A stretch of 64,000 nucleotides of DNA from Trabulsiella odontotermitis (GCF_030053895.1 NZ_CP125781.1:2728001-2792000), one strand, 5' to 3'; shown: positions 50,359 to 60,536, numbered from the stretch's first letter. The notes: a model not told the origin generated them from the sequence alone. Numbers and translations are program-made.

Positions 50359-51587
50359 TTACGTTGCCGAAACTTATCCTTAGCGATACCGATGCCGCCG
50401 CGGGTCAAACGGCGAAATTTTCTGGTGATGCGCAGGATTTTCTCTCACTGCTGGCGGGTGCGCTCAGCGGTAAAGGTACTGGCGAAGGCAAAACCGCGCT
50501 GACGCTGGCTGATCTGCAAAATGTCGCTGCCGGGTTGCCGAAAGGCGATATTAAAACCAGCGCGCAAAAACTGAGCCAGCTGTTGAATCAGCAGGACGAC
50601 GCAGCGACGCTGACTGACCCGAACACGCTGTCGGACGCGCAGGCGCTGCTGACTTCCCTCACCTCACGCCTGACAGGTGTTGATGCGTCACAGGCTGTCG
50701 CCCGGACCAGCAACAGCAAAGACGCCCTGAAAAACCCGGCCGACACCACCACACTCAGCGACGACGAACTGGCAAGCCTCAGCGCGCTGATGGCGATGCT
50801 GCCGCAGGCGCAGACTGTTACGGCGCCGCACGCCGTGACCGCGAATGCCGCCACGTCTGGCGCGTCAGTGTCAGGGCTGGCAACGGCGACCGCCGCCCGC
50901 GCGGGCGCTGACAACGCGCTGCCTGGAATGACGACGAAAGGCAATGCGAAAGAACCGGCGCAGGCCGCGAAAGGCGCTGAGAACGCTGCGTTTGCGCAGA
51001 CCACGCCGCTGGCCGCCAGCGCCACCGTGCATGCCGAGGCCGACAGTACGCTTACCACCACCGCATCCACCACGCCACTGGCCCCCGTAATGAGCCATAC
51101 CACCGCACAGCCGGCGGCAGTGCCGTCTGCCGCCGCGGCGACGGTAAACGCTCCGCTCGGCAGCCCGGACTGGCAGCAGTCGGTGAGCCAGCACATTACG
51201 ATGTTCACCCGTCAGGGCCAGCAGACCGCTGAACTGCGTCTGCACCCGGAAGAGCTTGGCCAGGTGCATATCACCCTCAAGATGGACGATAACCAGGCGC
51301 AGTTGCAGATGGTGTCGCCGCACAGCCACGTTCGCGCCGCGCTGGAAGCTGCACTGCCGGTTCTGCGCACACAACTGGCTGACAACGGCATTCAACTGGG
51401 GCAGAGCAGCATCAGCAGTGAAAGCTCCAGTGGACAACAGCAACAGCAGTCTTTCGCACAGCAACAGCACGCGTCGGGTTCTTCCGGCAATGGCGGGCTG
51501 CAGGCGGAGAATGACGAGGCCGTACTCGCGCCCGCCAGTCTGCAATCCCTCTCGCGGGGCAACGGCGCTGTCGACATCTTCGCCTAA
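50355..51587 (+). CDS. fliK: Hook-length control protein FliK
   Basis: FliK measures the hook and switches the export gate to filament substrates. The product is 410 residues (375 in E. coli, 405 in Salmonella) from the ATG reading MITLPKLIL. The first 290 residues form the flexible Ala/Thr-rich ruler; the C-terminal domain (about 300-385) contains the conserved [17 protein letters not shown] region; a Gln/Ser-rich tail follows. The start overlaps the fliJ stop. Intact. Confidence 0.95.
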   Translation: MITLPKLILSDTDAAAGQTAKFSGDAQDFLSLLAGALSGKGTGEGKTALTLADLQNVAAGLPKGDIKTSAQKLSQLLNQQDDAATLTDPNTLSDAQALLTSLTSRLTGVDASQAVARTSNSKDALKNPADTTTLSDDELASLSALMAMLPQAQTVTAPHAVTANAATSGASVSGLATATAARAGADNALPGMTTKGNAKEPAQAAKGAENAAFAQTTPLAASATVHAEADSTLTTTASTTPLAPVMSHTTAQPAAVPSAAAATVNAPLGSPDWQQSVSQHITMFTRQGQQTAELRLHPEELGQVHITLKMDDNQAQLQMVSPHSHVRAALEAALPVLRTQLADNGIQLGQSSISSESSSGQQQQQSFAQQQHASGSSGNGGLQAENDEAVLAPASLQSLSRGNGAVDIFA

Positions 51588-51603
51588 CGCCAGAGGTAGC
51601 GTG

Positions 51604-51652
51604 ATTATTCCCGTCTTTTCCGCGCTTTGACCGACGCGCGAGACGGGATAAT
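51604..51652. repeat. Imperfect inverted repeat between fliK and fliL
   Basis: ATTATTCCCGTCT at 51604-51616 pairs with AGACGGGATAAT at 51641-51652 with one bulged base; inside it CGCG (about 51621) can pair with CGCG (about 51636). It fills much of the 100-base gap between the fliF-K and fliL-R units. It may end the first transcript or protect an end; there is no T run of note. Confidence 0.65.
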
Positions 51653-51687
51653 CAACCGATAAGCTGTAAACAGGATGACCGTAACAG

Positions 51688-52155
51688 ATGACAGACTCTG
51701 CTCTCAGTAAAAAACGTAAGCGCTCGATCTGGGTCCCGCTGCTGGTGCTGGTGACGCTCGCCGCCTGCGCTACCGCGGGCTATAGTTACTGGCGTATGCA
51801 GCAGCAACCTACCCCGGTAGCCGCTAACCAACCACCGCCGCCTCCGGCGCCGGTGTTCTATGCTCTTGATACCTTTACGGTAAACCTGGGGGATGCTGAC
51901 CGCGTTCTGTACGTCGGTATCACGCTGCGTCTTGGAGACGAAGCGACCCGCTTGCGCCTTAGCGAATATTTGCCAGAAGTACGCAGCCGTCTGTTGCTGC
52001 TCTTCTCACGCCAGAACGCCAATGAACTTGCCACCGACGTCGGCAAGCAGAAACTGGTCGAGGCGATTAAGAGCACGCTGTCTCAGCCGCTGGTTGCGGG
52101 TCAACCCAAGCAGGAAGTGACTGACGTTCTGTACACAGCATTCATTCTGCGGTAA
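51688..52155 (+). CDS. fliL: Flagellar basal body protein FliL
   Basis: FliL surrounds the stator units near the MotB plug and supports torque at high load. The product is 155 residues: one membrane helix at about 15-35, a Pro-rich linker (NQPPPPPAP) and a periplasmic stomatin-like domain. First gene of fliLMNOPQR. Confidence 0.95.
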   Translation: MTDSALSKKRKRSIWVPLLVLVTLAACATAGYSYWRMQQQPTPVAANQPPPPPAPVFYALDTFTVNLGDADRVLYVGITLRLGDEATRLRLSEYLPEVRSRLLLLFSRQNANELATDVGKQKLVEAIKSTLSQPLVAGQPKQEVTDVLYTAFILR

Positions 52156-52159
52156 TCAC

Positions 52160-53164
52160 ATGGGCGATAGCATTCTTTCTCAGGCCGAAATCGACGCACT
52201 GCTTAACGGTGACAGCGATCAATCCGATGAGCCGCAAGCGGGCCATCTGGGCGATACCGATATTCGTCCTTACGATCCGAATACCCAGCGTCGCGTGGTG
52301 CGTGAACGCCTGCAGGCGCTGGAAATTATTAACGAGCGTTTTGCCCGTCAGTTCCGTATGGGGCTGTTCAACCTGCTGCGCCGTAGCCCGGATATTACCG
52401 TCGGGGCGATTCGTATTCAGCCCTATCATGAGTTTGCCCGTAACCTTCCGGTGCCGACGAACCTGAACCTGATCCACCTGAAGCCGTTGCGCGGCACCGG
52501 GCTGTTTGTGTTTTCACCGAGCCTGGTGTTCATTGCGGTCGATAACCTGTTTGGCGGCGATGGTCGTTTCCCGACGAAAGTGGAAGGCCGCGAATTTACC
52601 CATACCGAACAGCGGGTCATCAACCGTATGCTGAAACTGGCGCTGGAAGCCTACAGCGACGCGTGGAAAGCCATCAACCCGCTGGACGTTGAATACGTGC
52701 GTTCCGAAATGCAGGTGAAGTTTACCAATATCACCACCTCCCCGAACGACATTGTAGTTAATACGCCGTTCCATGTTGAAATCGGCAACCTGACCGGGGA
52801 GTTCAATATTTGCCTGCCGTTCAGCATGATCGAGCCGCTACGCGAAGTGCTGGTTAACCCGCCGCTGGAAAACTCCCGCAGCGAAGACCAGAACTGGCGT
52901 GAGAATCTGGTGCGCCAGGTGCAGCATTCGGAACTGGAACTGGTCGCCAATTTTGCTGATATCTCCATGCGATTGTCGCAAATTCTGAAGCTCCAACCCG
53001 GCGACGTGCTGCCCATTGATAAGCCCGATCGCATTATTGCCCATGTCGACGGTGTACCGGTGTTGACCAGCCAGTATGGCACGCTCAACGGTCAATACGC
53101 GCTACGCGTAGAGCATTTGATAAACCCGATACTGAATTCGCTGAATGAGGAACAGCCCAAATGA
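52160..53164 (+). CDS. fliM: Flagellar switch protein FliM
   Basis: FliM forms the middle of the C ring and binds phospho-CheY through its N terminus. The product is 334 residues, the E. coli length. The CheY-binding motif is intact (LSQAEIDALLNGDS at 6-19), then the CheC-like middle domain with LFGGDG, and the C-terminal FliN-like domain. ATGA overlap with fliN. Confidence 0.97.
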   Translation: MGDSILSQAEIDALLNGDSDQSDEPQAGHLGDTDIRPYDPNTQRRVVRERLQALEIINERFARQFRMGLFNLLRRSPDITVGAIRIQPYHEFARNLPVPTNLNLIHLKPLRGTGLFVFSPSLVFIAVDNLFGGDGRFPTKVEGREFTHTEQRVINRMLKLALEAYSDAWKAINPLDVEYVRSEMQVKFTNITTSPNDIVVNTPFHVEIGNLTGEFNICLPFSMIEPLREVLVNPPLENSRSEDQNWRENLVRQVQHSELELVANFADISMRLSQILKLQPGDVLPIDKPDRIIAHVDGVPVLTSQYGTLNGQYALRVEHLINPILNSLNEEQPK

Positions 53165-53574
53165 GTGATATTAATAACCCGTCCGACGAAAACAGCGGAG
53201 AAGTGGACGATCTGTGGGCTGAGGCGTTAAACGAGCAGAAAACCACGACGGGTAAAAACGCCGCTGACGCGGTATTCCAGCAACTGGGCGGCGGCGATGC
53301 CAGCGGCACATTGCAGGATATCGATTTGATCATGGATATACCGGTGAAATTAACCGTGGAGCTGGGCCGCACCCGAATGACCATTAAAGAGCTGCTGCGT
53401 CTGACGCAGGGTTCCGTGGTATCGCTGGATGGTCTGGCGGGTGAACCACTGGATATTCTGATTAATGGCTACCTGATTGCCCAGGGTGAAGTGGTCGTCG
53501 TTGCCGACAAATACGGCGTGCGTATTACTGACATCATTACGCCGTCCGAGCGGATGCGCCGTCTGAGCCGTTAA
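53161..53574 (+). CDS. fliN: Flagellar switch protein FliN
   Basis: FliN forms the base of the C ring and docks FliH-FliI. The product is 137 residues, as in E. coli, with a disordered N terminus and the SpoA domain (about 55-135) carrying the LGRTRMTIKELLRLTQGSV region. Coupled to fliM. Confidence 0.97.
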   Translation: MSDINNPSDENSGEVDDLWAEALNEQKTTTGKNAADAVFQQLGGGDASGTLQDIDLIMDIPVKLTVELGRTRMTIKELLRLTQGSVVSLDGLAGEPLDILINGYLIAQGEVVVVADKYGVRITDIITPSERMRRLSR

Positions 53575-53575
53575 G

Positions 53576-53953
53576 ATGAAAACCCAGGCTACCGTTACTC
53601 AGCCAACCGTTAATAGCACATCGCCGCTGATGCAGGTCAGCGGCGCCTTGCTGGGCGTAATCCTGTTGATTCTCGCTGCCGCCTGGCTGGTGAAACGCGT
53701 CGGTTTCGGCGGCATTAAACCAGTGGGATCGCGTAGCCTGAAAGTCAGCGCCAGCACCGCCCTTGGCCCGCGCGAACGCGTGGTGATTGTGAATGTGGAT
53801 GATGCCCGCCTGGTGCTCGGTGTAACCGCAAGCCAGGTCACCCTGCTGCACACATTGCCTCCCGCCCCCGCGGAGAGTGAAGAACAGAAAGCGGCGGCTC
53901 CCGATTTCTCCTCGATGATGAAGAACATAATGAAGCGTTCCGGGAGATCCTGA
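53576..53953 (+). CDS. fliO: Flagellar export assembly protein FliO
   Basis: FliO helps to assemble the FliP ring of the export gate. The product is 125 residues, with one membrane helix near 20-42 ([22 protein letters not shown] by position) and a small cytoplasmic domain. It starts one base after the fliN stop and overlaps fliP by one base. Confidence 0.93.
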   Translation: MKTQATVTQPTVNSTSPLMQVSGALLGVILLILAAAWLVKRVGFGGIKPVGSRSLKVSASTALGPRERVVIVNVDDARLVLGVTASQVTLLHTLPPAPAESEEQKAAAPDFSSMMKNIMKRSGRS

Positions 53954-54690
53954 TGCGCCGTGTATTACGCCTTTCACTGCTGGCGCTGTGGTTGTTGTCC
54001 CCTGCCGCCTTTGCCCAGTTACCGGGACTTGTCAGTCAGCCATTACCCAACGGCGGCCAGAGCTGGTCGCTGCCGGTTCAGACGCTGGTATTCATCACCT
54101 CACTGACTTTTATTCCGGCCATTCTGCTGATGATGACCAGCTTTACCCGCATCATCATCGTCTTTGGTCTGCTGCGAAACGCGCTCGGTACGCCGTCCGC
54201 GCCACCAAACCAGGTACTGCTTGGGCTGGCGCTGTTTCTCACCTTTTTTATTATGTCACCAGTGATCGACAAAATTTATGTCGACGCTTACCAGCCATTT
54301 AGCGAAAACAAAATTTCGATGGAGCAGGCGCTGGATAAAGGCGCGCAACCGCTGCGCGAATTTATGCTGCGCCAGACCCGGGAAGCCGATCTGGCGCTGT
54401 TCGCCCGTTTGTCCAATACCGCGCCGTTGCAAGGACCGGAAGCGGTGCCAATGCGCATTTTGCTACCGGCGTATGTCACCAGCGAACTGAAAACCGCCTT
54501 TCAGATCGGTTTCACCATTTTCATTCCGTTTCTGATTATCGACCTGGTGATCGCCAGCGTATTAATGGCGCTCGGGATGATGATGGTGCCTCCCGCCACC
54601 ATCGCCCTGCCCTTTAAGCTCATGCTCTTCGTGCTGGTCGATGGCTGGCAGTTGCTGATCGGTTCTCTGGCGCAAAGTTTTTACAGTTAA
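53953..54690 (+). CDS. fliP: Flagellar export gate protein FliP
   Basis: FliP forms the core channel of the flagellar type III export gate. The product is 245 residues, the E. coli length, with a cleavable signal peptide (ending PAAFA near residue 21) and four membrane helices. The family signatures [17 protein letters not shown] and [20 protein letters not shown] (by position about 70 and 185) are intact. Confidence 0.97.
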   Translation: MRRVLRLSLLALWLLSPAAFAQLPGLVSQPLPNGGQSWSLPVQTLVFITSLTFIPAILLMMTSFTRIIIVFGLLRNALGTPSAPPNQVLLGLALFLTFFIMSPVIDKIYVDAYQPFSENKISMEQALDKGAQPLREFMLRQTREADLALFARLSNTAPLQGPEAVPMRILLPAYVTSELKTAFQIGFTIFIPFLIIDLVIASVLMALGMMMVPPATIALPFKLMLFVLVDGWQLLIGSLAQSFYS

Positions 54691-54701
54691 GGAGCCCGAC
54701 A

Positions 54702-54971
54702 ATGACACCCGAATCAGTCATGATGATGGGCACGGAAGCGATGAAAATAGCGCTGACGCTAGGAGCGCCGTTATTGTTGGTCGCGCTCATCACCGGTCTG
54801 CTGATCAGTATTCTGCAGGCCGCCACGCAGATTAACGAAATGACGCTGTCGTTCATTCCGAAAATCATCGCGGTGTTTATCGCCATTATCGTCGCCGGAC
54901 CGTGGATGCTGAACCTGCTGATTGACTATGTGCGTACACTGTTCACCAATCTGCCCTATATCATTGGGTAA
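54702..54971 (+). CDS. fliQ: Flagellar export gate protein FliQ
   Basis: FliQ subunits wrap around the FliP-FliR core of the export gate. The product is 89 residues, as in E. coli: two membrane helices, with the conserved ISILQAATQINEMTLSF loop between them. Confidence 0.96.
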   Translation: MTPESVMMMGTEAMKIALTLGAPLLLVALITGLLISILQAATQINEMTLSFIPKIIAVFIAIIVAGPWMLNLLIDYVRTLFTNLPYIIG

Positions 54972-54977
54972 CCCGCC

Positions 54978-55772
54978 ATGTTGCAGGTGAGTAGCGATCA
55001 GTGGCTGCACTGGCTAAGCCTCTACTTCTGGCCGATGCTGCGCGTGCTGGCGCTGATTTCTACTGCTCCCATTCTTAGCGAAAGAGCCGTCCCCAAACGG
55101 ATTAAGCTGGGGCTGGGTTTTATCATTACGTTTATTATCGCGCCGACGCTGCCGCCGACCGACGTCACCCTGTTTTCCCCCAATGCGCTGTGGCTGGCGA
55201 TGCAACAGGTGATGATTGGCGTGGCGCTGGGATTCACCATGCAGTTTGCGTTTGCCGCCGTGCGGTATGCGGGGGAAGTGATCGGTCTGCAGATGGGCCT
55301 GTCATTCGCCACCTTCGTCGATCCGAGCAGCAACCTGAACATGCCAGTGCTGGCGCGTATCGTCGACATGCTCGCCATGCTGCTGTTCCTGGTGTTTAAC
55401 GGCCACCTGTGGCTGCTGTCGCTGCTGGTGGATACCTTCCATACGTTGCCCATCGGCGGCGAACCTATCAACAGCAACGCGTTCATGGCGCTTTCCCGTG
55501 CCGGGGGGCTTATCTTCCTCAATGGACTGATGCTGGCGCTGCCCATCATTACACTGCTGCTGACCATCAACTTTGCATTAGGCATGCTTAACCGAATGGC
55601 ACCTCAGCTTTCAGTGTTCGTGATCGGCTTTCCGATTACGCTCACCGTCGGGATTTTGTTGATGTCGGCACTGATGCCATTGATTGCTCCTTTCTGCGAA
55701 CACTTATTTAGTGAGATTTTTGACCTACTTGCGGATATTATTAGTGAGTTGCCGAAAATAAATTCCCCCTGA
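54978..55772 (+). CDS. fliR: Flagellar export gate protein FliR
   Basis: FliR is the single-copy subunit that completes the FliP5R1 channel. The product is 264 residues (261 in E. coli) with about six membrane helices. Last gene of fliLMNOPQR; six bases after fliQ. Confidence 0.96.
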   Translation: MLQVSSDQWLHWLSLYFWPMLRVLALISTAPILSERAVPKRIKLGLGFIITFIIAPTLPPTDVTLFSPNALWLAMQQVMIGVALGFTMQFAFAAVRYAGEVIGLQMGLSFATFVDPSSNLNMPVLARIVDMLAMLLFLVFNGHLWLLSLLVDTFHTLPIGGEPINSNAFMALSRAGGLIFLNGLMLALPIITLLLTINFALGMLNRMAPQLSVFVIGFPITLTVGILLMSALMPLIAPFCEHLFSEIFDLLADIISELPKINSP

Positions 55773-55789
55773 CAGTTGTATTGTTACTC

Positions 55790-55803
55790 TAAGGAAATTC
55801 TTA
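55790..55803. promoter_or_regulatory. RcsAB-like box upstream of rcsA
   Basis: TAAGGAAATTCTTA, nearly palindromic; its reverse complement TAAGAATTTCCTTA agrees with the consensus TAAGAATATTCCTA at about 11 of 14 positions. rcsA autoactivates through such a box in E. coli. It lies just after fliR, about 245 bases before the rcsA ATG; the remaining sequence up to rcsA is AT-rich, as expected for an H-NS silenced promoter. Confidence 0.65.
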
Positions 55804-56045
55804 AAATAAAACTTTAAAAACATCTTCCAGGATATATCTGGTGCGGCTTATTTGTTTTTAAGCAGTTCACAGAACATAACATTTACTTTACTTTGAGATG
55901 ATTCCTGGCAAATTATAAGACACTTTACGGGATAGTTGAGGTCGCCTGTTTGCCTTCGCCTGCTCTTTTAAACTTTAAATTCAGGCCGTTTGGCAGTGGT
56001 AAGGTGATGGGTTAATTATCGTTACACATTGAGTGAGGGTATGCC

Positions 56046-56669
56046 ATGTCAACGATTATTATGGATCTATGCAGTTACACCCGGCTTGGATTGACCGGGT
56101 ACCTGGCAAGTCGGGGGGTGAAAAAGCGTGATATCTGCGATGTCGACAACGTCGACTTACTCGCCAAAGTCTGTGACGCACGTCAGCCGTCTGTCGTGTT
56201 CATTAATGAAGATTGCTTCATCCACGACCCGGGAAGCAGTCAGCTGATCAAGCAGATCATTAATCAACATCCCAGGACACTGTTCATTGTATTCATGGCA
56301 ATAGCAAATATTCATTTCGATGAGTATTTACTGGTCCGGAAAAATTTGCTTATTAGTTCTAAATCAATAAAACCGGAATCATTGGATGATATTTTAGGCG
56401 ATCTGCTGAAAACAGAAGAAGATAGCGTTACGCATATTAATCTGCCAACACTGTCATTAAGCCGCACAGAATCCAGTATGTTAAAAATGTGGATGTCGGG
56501 ACAAGGAACGATCCAGATTTCAGATCAGATGAATATTAAAGCTAAAACCGTATCATCACATAAAGGTAATATTAAAAAGAAAATAAAAACGCATAATAAA
56601 CAGGTTATCTATCATGTTGTTCGACTGACCGATAACGTGACCTCAGGCATTTACGTCAATATGCGTTGA
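56046..56669 (+). CDS. rcsA: Capsule regulator RcsA
   Basis: RcsA is an unstable auxiliary regulator that binds DNA with RcsB to activate capsule (colanic acid) genes and repress flhDC. The product is 207 residues, the E. coli length, with a C-terminal LuxR-type helix-turn-helix ([15 protein letters not shown] ... [22 protein letters not shown]). The ATG follows a GAGGG site. It is convergent with dsrB. Confidence 0.96.
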   Translation: MSTIIMDLCSYTRLGLTGYLASRGVKKRDICDVDNVDLLAKVCDARQPSVVFINEDCFIHDPGSSQLIKQIINQHPRTLFIVFMAIANIHFDEYLLVRKNLLISSKSIKPESLDDILGDLLKTEEDSVTHINLPTLSLSRTESSMLKMWMSGQGTIQISDQMNIKAKTVSSHKGNIKKKIKTHNKQVIYHVVRLTDNVTSGIYVNMR

Positions 56670-56672
56670 TCC

Positions 56673-56705
56673 TGACAAACTGGCGGCAGGGGCCGCCGTT
56701 TGTCA
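56673..56705. terminator. Terminator between rcsA and dsrB
   Basis: TGACAAAC-GGCGGC and GCCGCC-TTTGTCA arms give a long stem around a short loop between the two convergent genes. Confidence 0.7.
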
Positions 56706-56719
56706 GATACCTCAATACC

Positions 56720-56989
<270 letters not shown>

Positions 56990-57041
56990 TTATCGACGTC
57001 TATACTTACTGGGGTAGCCGCATGTGTTGAGAGGTAAGTTA

Positions 57042-57269
57042 ATGAAAACCGCCAAAGAGTACAGTGACACCGCCAAACGCGAGGTGAACGTTGACGTTGA
57101 TGCCTTGCTGGCGGCCATTAATGAGATCAGTGAAAGCGAAGTGCACCGGTGTGCCGATGACCCACATCACGTCAGCGTTGATGGGCGCGAGTATCACACC
57201 TGGCGTGAACTGGCCGAAGCTTTTGAGCTGGATGTGCATGATTTCAGCGTGTCTGAGGTCAATCGCTAG
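57042..57269 (+). CDS. yodD: Stress-induced small protein YodD
   Basis: The product is 75 residues, the E. coli length, from the ATG reading MKTAKEYSDTAK, which has a better family fit than the TTG 18 bases upstream. Acidic and soluble. Function unclear; associated with peroxide and acid stress in E. coli. It is convergent with dsrA. Confidence 0.93.
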   Translation: MKTAKEYSDTAKREVNVDVDALLAAINEISESEVHRCADDPHHVSVDGREYHTWRELAEAFELDVHDFSVSEVNR

Positions 57270-57282
57270 CCAGCTTTAGCTG

Positions 57283-57374
57283 AAAAAAATCCCGACGCCA
57301 GTGTGGGTCGGGATGAAAACTTGCGACTGCAAGAAGCACTTGAAAATTCGTTACACCAGGAAATCTGATGCGAT
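57283..57374 (-). ncRNA. dsrA: Hfq-dependent regulatory RNA DsrA
   Basis: The minus strand reads GCATCAGATTTCCTGGTGTA and continues CGAATTTTCAAGTGCTTCTTGC, then ends in a TCCCGAC/GTCGGGA terminator with seven T: the same order as the 87-base E. coli DsrA. The part that pairs with the rpoS leader (about bases 10-32) is conserved almost base for base; the second stem (CTTGCAGTCGCAAG) and the terminator loop differ. DsrA raises RpoS translation at low temperature and lowers H-NS. The place between yodD and dgcQ, downstream of rcsA-dsrB, also fits. The start is set by comparison and may be off by a few bases. Confidence 0.93.
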
Positions 57375-57378
57375 GGAA

Positions 57379-57407
57379 ACATTATCCGCAATTATTTTGC
57401 GAGACAA
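57379..57407 (-). promoter_or_regulatory. Predicted sigma70 promoter of dsrA
   Basis: On the minus strand TTGTCT (57407-57402), a 17-base spacer and TAATGT (57384-57379), four to six bases before the predicted RNA start. The spacer holds a small dyad, CGCAA-AATAA-TTGCG. GATAAT, overlapping the -10, is an alternative with 15-base spacing. Confidence 0.65.
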
Positions 57408-57419
57408 GGATTATTCTTA
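57406..57419. promoter_or_regulatory. RcsAB/RcsB box next to the dsrA -35
   Basis: On the minus strand TAAGAATAATCCTT, 12 of 14 matches to the RcsAB consensus TAAGAATATTCCTA. It overlaps the predicted dsrA -35 by two bases, centred near -38 from the RNA start, the usual place for RcsB activation. Function is inferred. Confidence 0.6.
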
Positions 57420-57533
57420 AGGGAAATAATTGAAATCGCCTGATTTTTACTCAGACTCTTCAGCAATCCCGCGCGCCGACTGGTATTTAAGGGATCGGTT
57501 CCAGGCGGATTATTTTACCGTTGTGCGAATTTT

Positions 57534-57547
57534 TAGGATTATTCTTA
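57534..57547. promoter_or_regulatory. Second RcsAB box between dsrA and dgcQ
   Basis: On the minus strand TAAGAATAATCCTA, 13 of 14 matches to the RcsAB consensus. It lies about 128 bases upstream of the first box and 37 bases after the dgcQ stop. With the first box it lies in the dsrA upstream region. Apart from these elements the 210-base gap shows nothing I can name. Confidence 0.6.
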
Positions 57548-57583
57548 GCTCATAAAGCAAATCAGGCTAAAAAGGGTTATCGT

Positions 57584-59290
57584 TTATAACGAACCCGCGT
57601 CTGTCGCGCACACCCGGTTTCGCCCGTCCTGTTTCGCCTGATACAAACGGCGATCGGCCACAGACTGCAGCAGTTCAAAATCATACTGGCCGTTTTCATC
57701 GCTGCTGCTGACCCCCAGCGACGCGCTGATGCGCATCGTCGTTCCTTTCCCCACCAGGATTTCACGCACGTTGATGCGATCCCGGATACGCTCGGCAATC
57801 TCCAGTGCCGTTTCGCGGGACGCTCCTGGCAGCACTACGCAGAACTCTTCACCGCCAACACGCCCGGCGATGTCAGTATCGCGGATTTTACTGCTGATGA
57901 GACTGGCAGCATGCGAGAGCACCCGATCGCCCGCCTGATGGCCGAATTCGTCGTTGATGCGTTTAAAGTGGTCGAGGTCAATCTGAATGACCGAGATCGG
58001 CTGTTGCTTCAGTTTGCATGCTTCGACCGCATCAAACGCACGCTCAAACAGCGCGCCACGGTTATAGAGCCGGGTCAGCGCATCGTACCAGGCTCGCCAT
58101 TGCAGCGACTCCTGTAGCCCCGCCATGTTGGCGACCATCCGGCGGATCACCCACCAGGCAATGAGCAGCATGAAAGTAAACAGCATCCATACCAGCGCCA
58201 GCGCGATGGTGATGGTGCCAAAGTCGCCGCGCACGCCTTCATGCAGGCGGTGAATACGCAACAGCACGCCGTCAAAATTACGCAGTTTTTCCCAGCTGAT
58301 ATAACTGGTCATCAGTCGTAGTCCACCACGATTATCATAACCAAAATCATTGGCCAGCTGCGCCTCTTCCCGCACCGTCAGACGCAACGGATAGTCGTTG
58401 GCGCCTGCCGATGTTGCAATCAGATTCATGCGGCTGTCGTAGAGCTGGTATTCACCCTCTTTCTCCCCTTCCACCGCACTCACTCATCAAAACGTCTTCA
58501 TCTCGCTGACGGAAAAATCCATCGCCAGCACGCCAAACCAGTAATGATCGACGTCGATGGGCACGGAGGCCGTGACTAACTGGGCTTCTGTTGCGATGCT
58601 GTCGGTTTCCTGGATAGTATTCCAGCGAATGCCTCGTGCCGGGTTGTTACGCTGCGACTGCATGGCAAACCACGGACTGGTCACCAGCCCGTAATAGGTG
58701 GAAATAATGGCCTGCGGATTCTGTTCCGGATCGCTTGAAAGAAAAAAGCCCCCGCGCGACACGTACAGCATACGCTCCGCCAGGCGCTGCGTAGTGTGAG
58801 ACAGCCGCAGCAGATAGCCCAGCTCCAGCGTGGCGGTGATTTCATTTTCCAGCAGCGAATTTTCACGGGTGAGAATGGACGTTTTATTGACGAAATCATC
58901 AGATACACCGTACACCGGCAGCGTGCGGCGCTTATCGAGCACGATATTCCATTCAGGCGCGTAGCGCTTCTGTTCGAAGTCGCCTCGCGCGTTGTCGAGC
59001 ACTTCAAACGCCAGCGGCGTGCTGATGGCGGACTGGACGCCATTGCGGAAAAAAAGCAGCCGATCGACATTAAACTGAAGCTGCGCATCCATTTCATGCG
59101 CTACGTTTTCGAGGTTATTGCGCTGGCTTGAGATGTAGGCATCTTCAAGCACGACAATCTCACGCCAGGTCAGTAGCGTTGAGAAGAAAAGTACAATGAT
59201 GAAACAAAAATTGACCACCCGTCCCGGATTTTTACGGCGACTGAGCATTTTCAGCCACGACGGTTTCTCCACGGATGTTTCACGGTGCAC
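57584..59290 (-). pseudogene. dgcQ: Diguanylate cyclase gene dgcQ (yedQ) interrupted by two stop codons
   Basis: DgcQ makes cyclic-di-GMP and influences cellulose and motility. The N-terminal part (267 residues to SEMKTF: membrane helix at 26-46, CHASE7-type periplasmic domain) ends in two consecutive in-frame TGA codons at 58489-58484. The C-terminal part continues in the same frame from a GTG at 58483: the rest of the periplasmic domain, a membrane helix, and a GGDEF domain with active site GGEEF and I-site RDTD five residues before it. Total length equals the intact E. coli protein (564). Full-length product is not expected without readthrough; the second half could be made separately only if GTG is used, and no good ribosome binding site is visible. 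Confidence 0.88.
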
Positions 59291-59335
59291 ACGAACCCCT
59301 GATTGTCCCGCCAGGACACAGTCAGATTAACCAGT

Positions 59336-59363
59336 AAAACGCCCGGCGAAATCGCCGGGCGTT
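59336..59363 (-). terminator. Terminator of yodC
   Basis: AACGCCCGGCGA and TCGCCGGGCGTT form a 12-base stem with a two-base gap, followed on the minus strand by TTTTAC. Confidence 0.75.
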
Positions 59364-59367
59364 GTTG

Positions 59368-59550
59368 TTACGCCTCGTCCCTACCCCGACCGTCGCCGGG
59401 TATCAGTTCGTCCTCACGGAAAGCTTCCCGCTTCACGCCGAAACCGTCATACCAGCGACACTCCACCATTCCGCTGGAATAGCCGGTAACGACCATACGC
59501 GGCCCGCCACTTTTAGGCTTAACTTCATCACTGACCAAAAAGACCATCAT
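59368..59550 (-). CDS. yodC: Small protein YodC
   Basis: The product is 60 residues, the E. coli length, a DUF2158-type domain (EVKPKSGGPRMVVTGYSSGMVECRWYDG by position 9-36). Function unknown. Alone between dgcQ and yedI, as in E. coli. Confidence 0.92.
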   Translation of the reverse strand: MMVFLVSDEVKPKSGGPRMVVTGYSSGMVECRWYDGFGVKREAFREDELIPGDGRGRDEA

Positions 59551-59624
59551 TGCCTCCTGTATCAGGGTGAAACTTTTTCACCTTAGACGAAGTTCGCCCG
59601 TTTTGCATAATGACAGACCGATTT

Positions 59625-60536
59625 TTACCCTTGTGACGGACGTAAACGACTCACTACATTCACCACCGCCAGCACCACCGCACCGACGATAAAGCCCAGC
59701 ACGAGGTTAAACAGTGTTGGCAGCAACCATTGCACCGCACTCGCCTGTTCGGCGGTGAAGTGTTCAATGGCGTGATGCAGTGGCGCCAGCCCGTGGACAA
59801 TAATCCCGCCGCCAACCAAAAACATTGCCAGCGTTCCCACGATGGAAAGCGATTTCATCAGCCACGGCGCGATAAACAACAGGCTCTTGCCCAACGCCTG
59901 CGCCAGCACGCTGGTTTTAGCCGCCAGCCAGTAACCCATGTCATCCAGCTTGACAATGACGCCCACCAGACCATACACGCCAATGGTCACCAGAATGGCG
60001 ATCCCTGACAGGATCAGCACCTGATTGAGCAATGGCGAATCGGCGACGATGCCGAGCGTAATCGCCACAATCTCTGCCGAAAGGATAAAATCGGTGCGGA
60101 TCGCCCCTTTGATTTTATCGTGTTCGACCACGCGCATATCCTGATTCGCCAGCGCCTCAAGACGCTGCTGGCGCGCCTGTTCATCATTCTGATGCTTACG
60201 GGCATGCAGGGTATGCACCACTTTTTCCACCCCTTCATAGCAGAGAAAAGCCCCGCCGATCATCAACAACGGGGTGATAGCCCAGGGCAAAAAGGCGCTG
60301 ATCAGTAGCGCCAGCGGCACCAGGATCACCTTGTTAACAAAAGAGCCTTTGGCAACGCCCCAGACCACCGGCAGCTCACGGTTTGCCCGCACGCCGGAGA
60401 CCTGCTGCGCATTGAGCGATAAATCATCCCCCAGTACGCCTGCCGTTTTCTTTGCCGCCAGTTTGCCCATCACCGAGATGTCATCCAGCAGCGTCGCAAT
60501 ATCATCCAGAAGTGTTAAAAGACTTGAACCCGCCAA
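59625..60536 (-). CDS. yedI: Inner membrane protein YedI (DUF808)
   Basis: The product is 303 residues (305 in E. coli), with about six membrane helices. The start is a TTG reading [12 protein letters not shown], chosen because it aligns with the E. coli start and has an AAGGA site nine bases upstream; the frame is open for 51 more codons but that part has no similarity. Function unknown. Confidence 0.9.
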   Translation of the reverse strand: MAGSSLLTLLDDIATLLDDISVMGKLAAKKTAGVLGDDLSLNAQQVSGVRANRELPVVWGVAKGSFVNKVILVPLALLISAFLPWAITPLLMIGGAFLCYEGVEKVVHTLHARKHQNDEQARQQRLEALANQDMRVVEHDKIKGAIRTDFILSAEIVAITLGIVADSPLLNQVLILSGIAILVTIGVYGLVGVIVKLDDMGYWLAAKTSVLAQALGKSLLFIAPWLMKSLSIVGTLAMFLVGGGIIVHGLAPLHHAIEHFTAEQASAVQWLLPTLFNLVLGFIVGAVVLAVVNVVSRLRPSQG

